From positions 1 through 6,568 of the forward strand of contig NZ_CAMFHL010000333.1 in the NCBI RefSeq assembly GCF_945952095.1: DNA of 6,568 bases, read 5' to 3'. Within the stretch, counting starts at the first letter, position 1; every line of letters begins with the position of its first letter. The translations under genes and the position numbers were made by a program. This DNA is from an uncultured Arsenicibacter sp. Its GTDB lineage: Bacteria; Bacteroidota; Bacteroidia; Cytophagales; Spirosomataceae. Positions 5,490 through 6,568 of this stretch are shown here, piece after piece. The notes beneath the pieces are model-generated. The model was not told the DNA's origin, did no database searches, and saw nothing but the letters and a program-made list of their open reading frames with translations.

Positions 5490-5553
5490 ATGTGTTGATG
5501 CAGGCAAATGAAAAATAGATTGTATTTGGGTAAAATTAAGGCAAATTTTGAAT
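5490..5553. promoter_or_regulatory. Short divergent intergenic region with promoters for the miaA operon and the M1 peptidase
   Basis: The 64 bases between the two divergent start codons are AT-rich compared with both coding sides and must contain at least part of both promoters. On the plus strand TGTATTTG (5521-5528) matches the Bacteroidota -7 box TAnnTTTG except for one base. On the minus strand TAATTTTA (5538-5531) does likewise. Neither has a well-placed -33 TTTG, so exact sites are unsure. Confidence 0.35.
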
Positions 5554-6568
5554 ATGAAGATTGGATTGACGCAAATACTGGTAGCCATTGCGGTAGCGAC
5601 AGCAACTATAGCCGTGGCACAGCCTACGCCATCGGATACGACCGGGAAGACGTTTTTTGACACCCGGAACCGGCAGTATAACCCCAGCCGGACACTGGCC
5701 TGCGATCTGCTGCATACACGCCTGGACCTGCGGTTCGACTGGGCAAAGCAGTACGTTAACGGTGTCGCCACGCTTCGGTTCAAGCCTTATTTTTACCCGC
5801 AGAATACCCTTGCTATTGACGCCAAAGGCTTTCAGATTCATAGCATTGTGCTGCTGGATACCCTGACGGCCTATGACTCGCTGAGCCGGAAAACGGTCCG
5901 GCGGCCTGTGCGCGACTCGCTGACGTACACGTATTTGGGACAGAAAACCATCCAGCTGAAACTGCCGCGTACCTACACCCGCAAGGATACATTTAACATC
6001 CGGATTGTGTATACGGCCAAACCAAATGAGCTGCCTGGTATTTTCACGCGTACTACCGGTGCCATCACCGATGATAAGGGACTGTATTTCATCAACCCTG
6101 ATGGCAAGGATCCGCACAAGCCGCGTCAGCTCTGGACTCAGGGCGAAACGGAGGCCAATTCGTGCTGGTTTCCGACGATTGATTCGCCCAACGAAAAAAT
6201 GACGCAGGATATTTACCTGACCGTCGAAAAAGGACAGCGGACCCTCTCGAATGGCCGTCTGGTATCGTCAACGCCGAACACCGACGGCAGCCGTACCGAT
6301 CACTGGCAGCAGACCCTGCCGCATGCCCCTTACCTGACCATGATTGCCGTCGGGGAGTTCGCCTATGTGCGGGATACCGGCCCCCGCAACATGGAAGTGA
6401 GTTATTACGTGGAACCGGCCTACGAAAAAGAGGCAAGGGCCATTTTTGGCCGGACACCGGCTATGATCGGCTTATTCGAAAAACTCTTCGGGGTGCCGTT
6501 TCCGTGGGATAAATACAGCCAGATTGTGGTGCGGGATCTTGTGGGCGGGGCCATGGAAAATACAACGG
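5554..6568 (+). CDS. Secreted M1-family metallopeptidase (aminopeptidase N-like), 3'-truncated
   Basis: The frame is open from the ATG at 5554 to the window end, giving 338 residues of a probably much longer protein. Residues 1-22 are a signal peptide (K2, hydrophobic core ILVAIAVATATIAVA, cleavage expected after AVA before Q23), so the enzyme is exported to the periplasm or outer membrane. The mature part begins with the beta-rich N-terminal domain of M1 peptidases (DLLHTRLDLRFDW about residues 51-63). WTQGETEANSCWFPTIDSPN (194-213) is the Bacteroidota version of the substrate-anchoring Q.E...A...FP..D.P segment. VGGAMEN (330-336) is the GAMEN exopeptidase motif that binds the free N-terminus of the substrate. 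The zinc site HExxH-x18-E should lie just beyond the edge and cannot be checked. M1 enzymes remove N-terminal residues from peptides; here this is likely nutritional. It is transcribed divergently from the miaA operon. Confidence 0.93.
   Translation, partial: MKIGLTQILVAIAVATATIAVAQPTPSDTTGKTFFDTRNRQYNPSRTLACDLLHTRLDLRFDWAKQYVNGVATLRFKPYFYPQNTLAIDAKGFQIHSIVLLDTLTAYDSLSRKTVRRPVRDSLTYTYLGQKTIQLKLPRTYTRKDTFNIRIVYTAKPNELPGIFTRTTGAITDDKGLYFINPDGKDPHKPRQLWTQGETEANSCWFPTIDSPNEKMTQDIYLTVEKGQRTLSNGRLVSSTPNTDGSRTDHWQQTLPHAPYLTMIAVGEFAYVRDTGPRNMEVSYYVEPAYEKEARAIFGRTPAMIGLFEKLFGVPFPWDKYSQIVVRDLVGGAMENTT

Noticed and set aside
5490..5783. N-terminal extension of the phage-endonuclease-like gene to a start at 5783
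   Set aside because: The added 98 residues are antisense to the peptidase signal peptide and early coding region, and would cover the divergent promoter; the ATG at 5489 is the better start.
5536..6117. 193-codon minus-strand frame inside the M1 peptidase gene
   Set aside because: The sense strand carries a signal peptide and M1 motifs in one continuous frame; the antisense product has no recognisable features.

Overview
The window looks like chromosomal DNA from a member of the Bacteroidota, most likely a Cytophagales/Spirosoma-type bacterium. The evidence is moderately GC-rich coding sequence, start codons preceded by A/T-rich leaders rather than clear Shine-Dalgarno sites, a candidate TTTG-N19-nAnnTTTG promoter, and proteins whose motifs resemble Bacteroidota families. 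The genus is an inference from protein style; no rRNA or tRNA is present to confirm it.

Layout. (1) 1-2250, plus strand: the end of a surface-polysaccharide cluster. It holds the C-terminus of a left-handed beta-helix sugar N-acetyltransferase, a PLP-dependent DegT/DnrJ/EryC1 sugar aminotransferase and a family-2 glycosyltransferase. Together they would make an N-acetylated amino sugar on a nucleotide carrier and transfer a sugar to a glycan or lipid carrier. Both spacers between these genes can fold into hairpins. (2) 2251-2885: a small AT-richer island with a type II toxin-antitoxin pair (RelB-like antitoxin, RelE/ParE toxin), a palindromic candidate operator upstream and a strong bidirectional terminator downstream. 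(3) 2902-3471, minus strand: a heme-oxygenase-like protein in which the expected proximal histidine appears to be tyrosine. A candidate promoter lies in the 164-bp spacer behind it. (4) 3636-5489, minus strand: a two-gene operon with a 3-nt spacer. First comes a protein resembling the C-terminal part of phage Vsr/homing-endonuclease-like proteins fused to a GNAT-like module, then an atypical MiaA-type tRNA prenyltransferase. (5) 5554-6568, plus strand, divergent: the N-terminal part of a secreted M1 metallopeptidase, cut by the window edge just after its GAMEN motif.

The most unusual items are the His-to-Tyr heme-oxygenase homologue and the phage-endonuclease-like protein coupled to miaA. I see no CRISPR array, insertion sequence, tRNA or rRNA.
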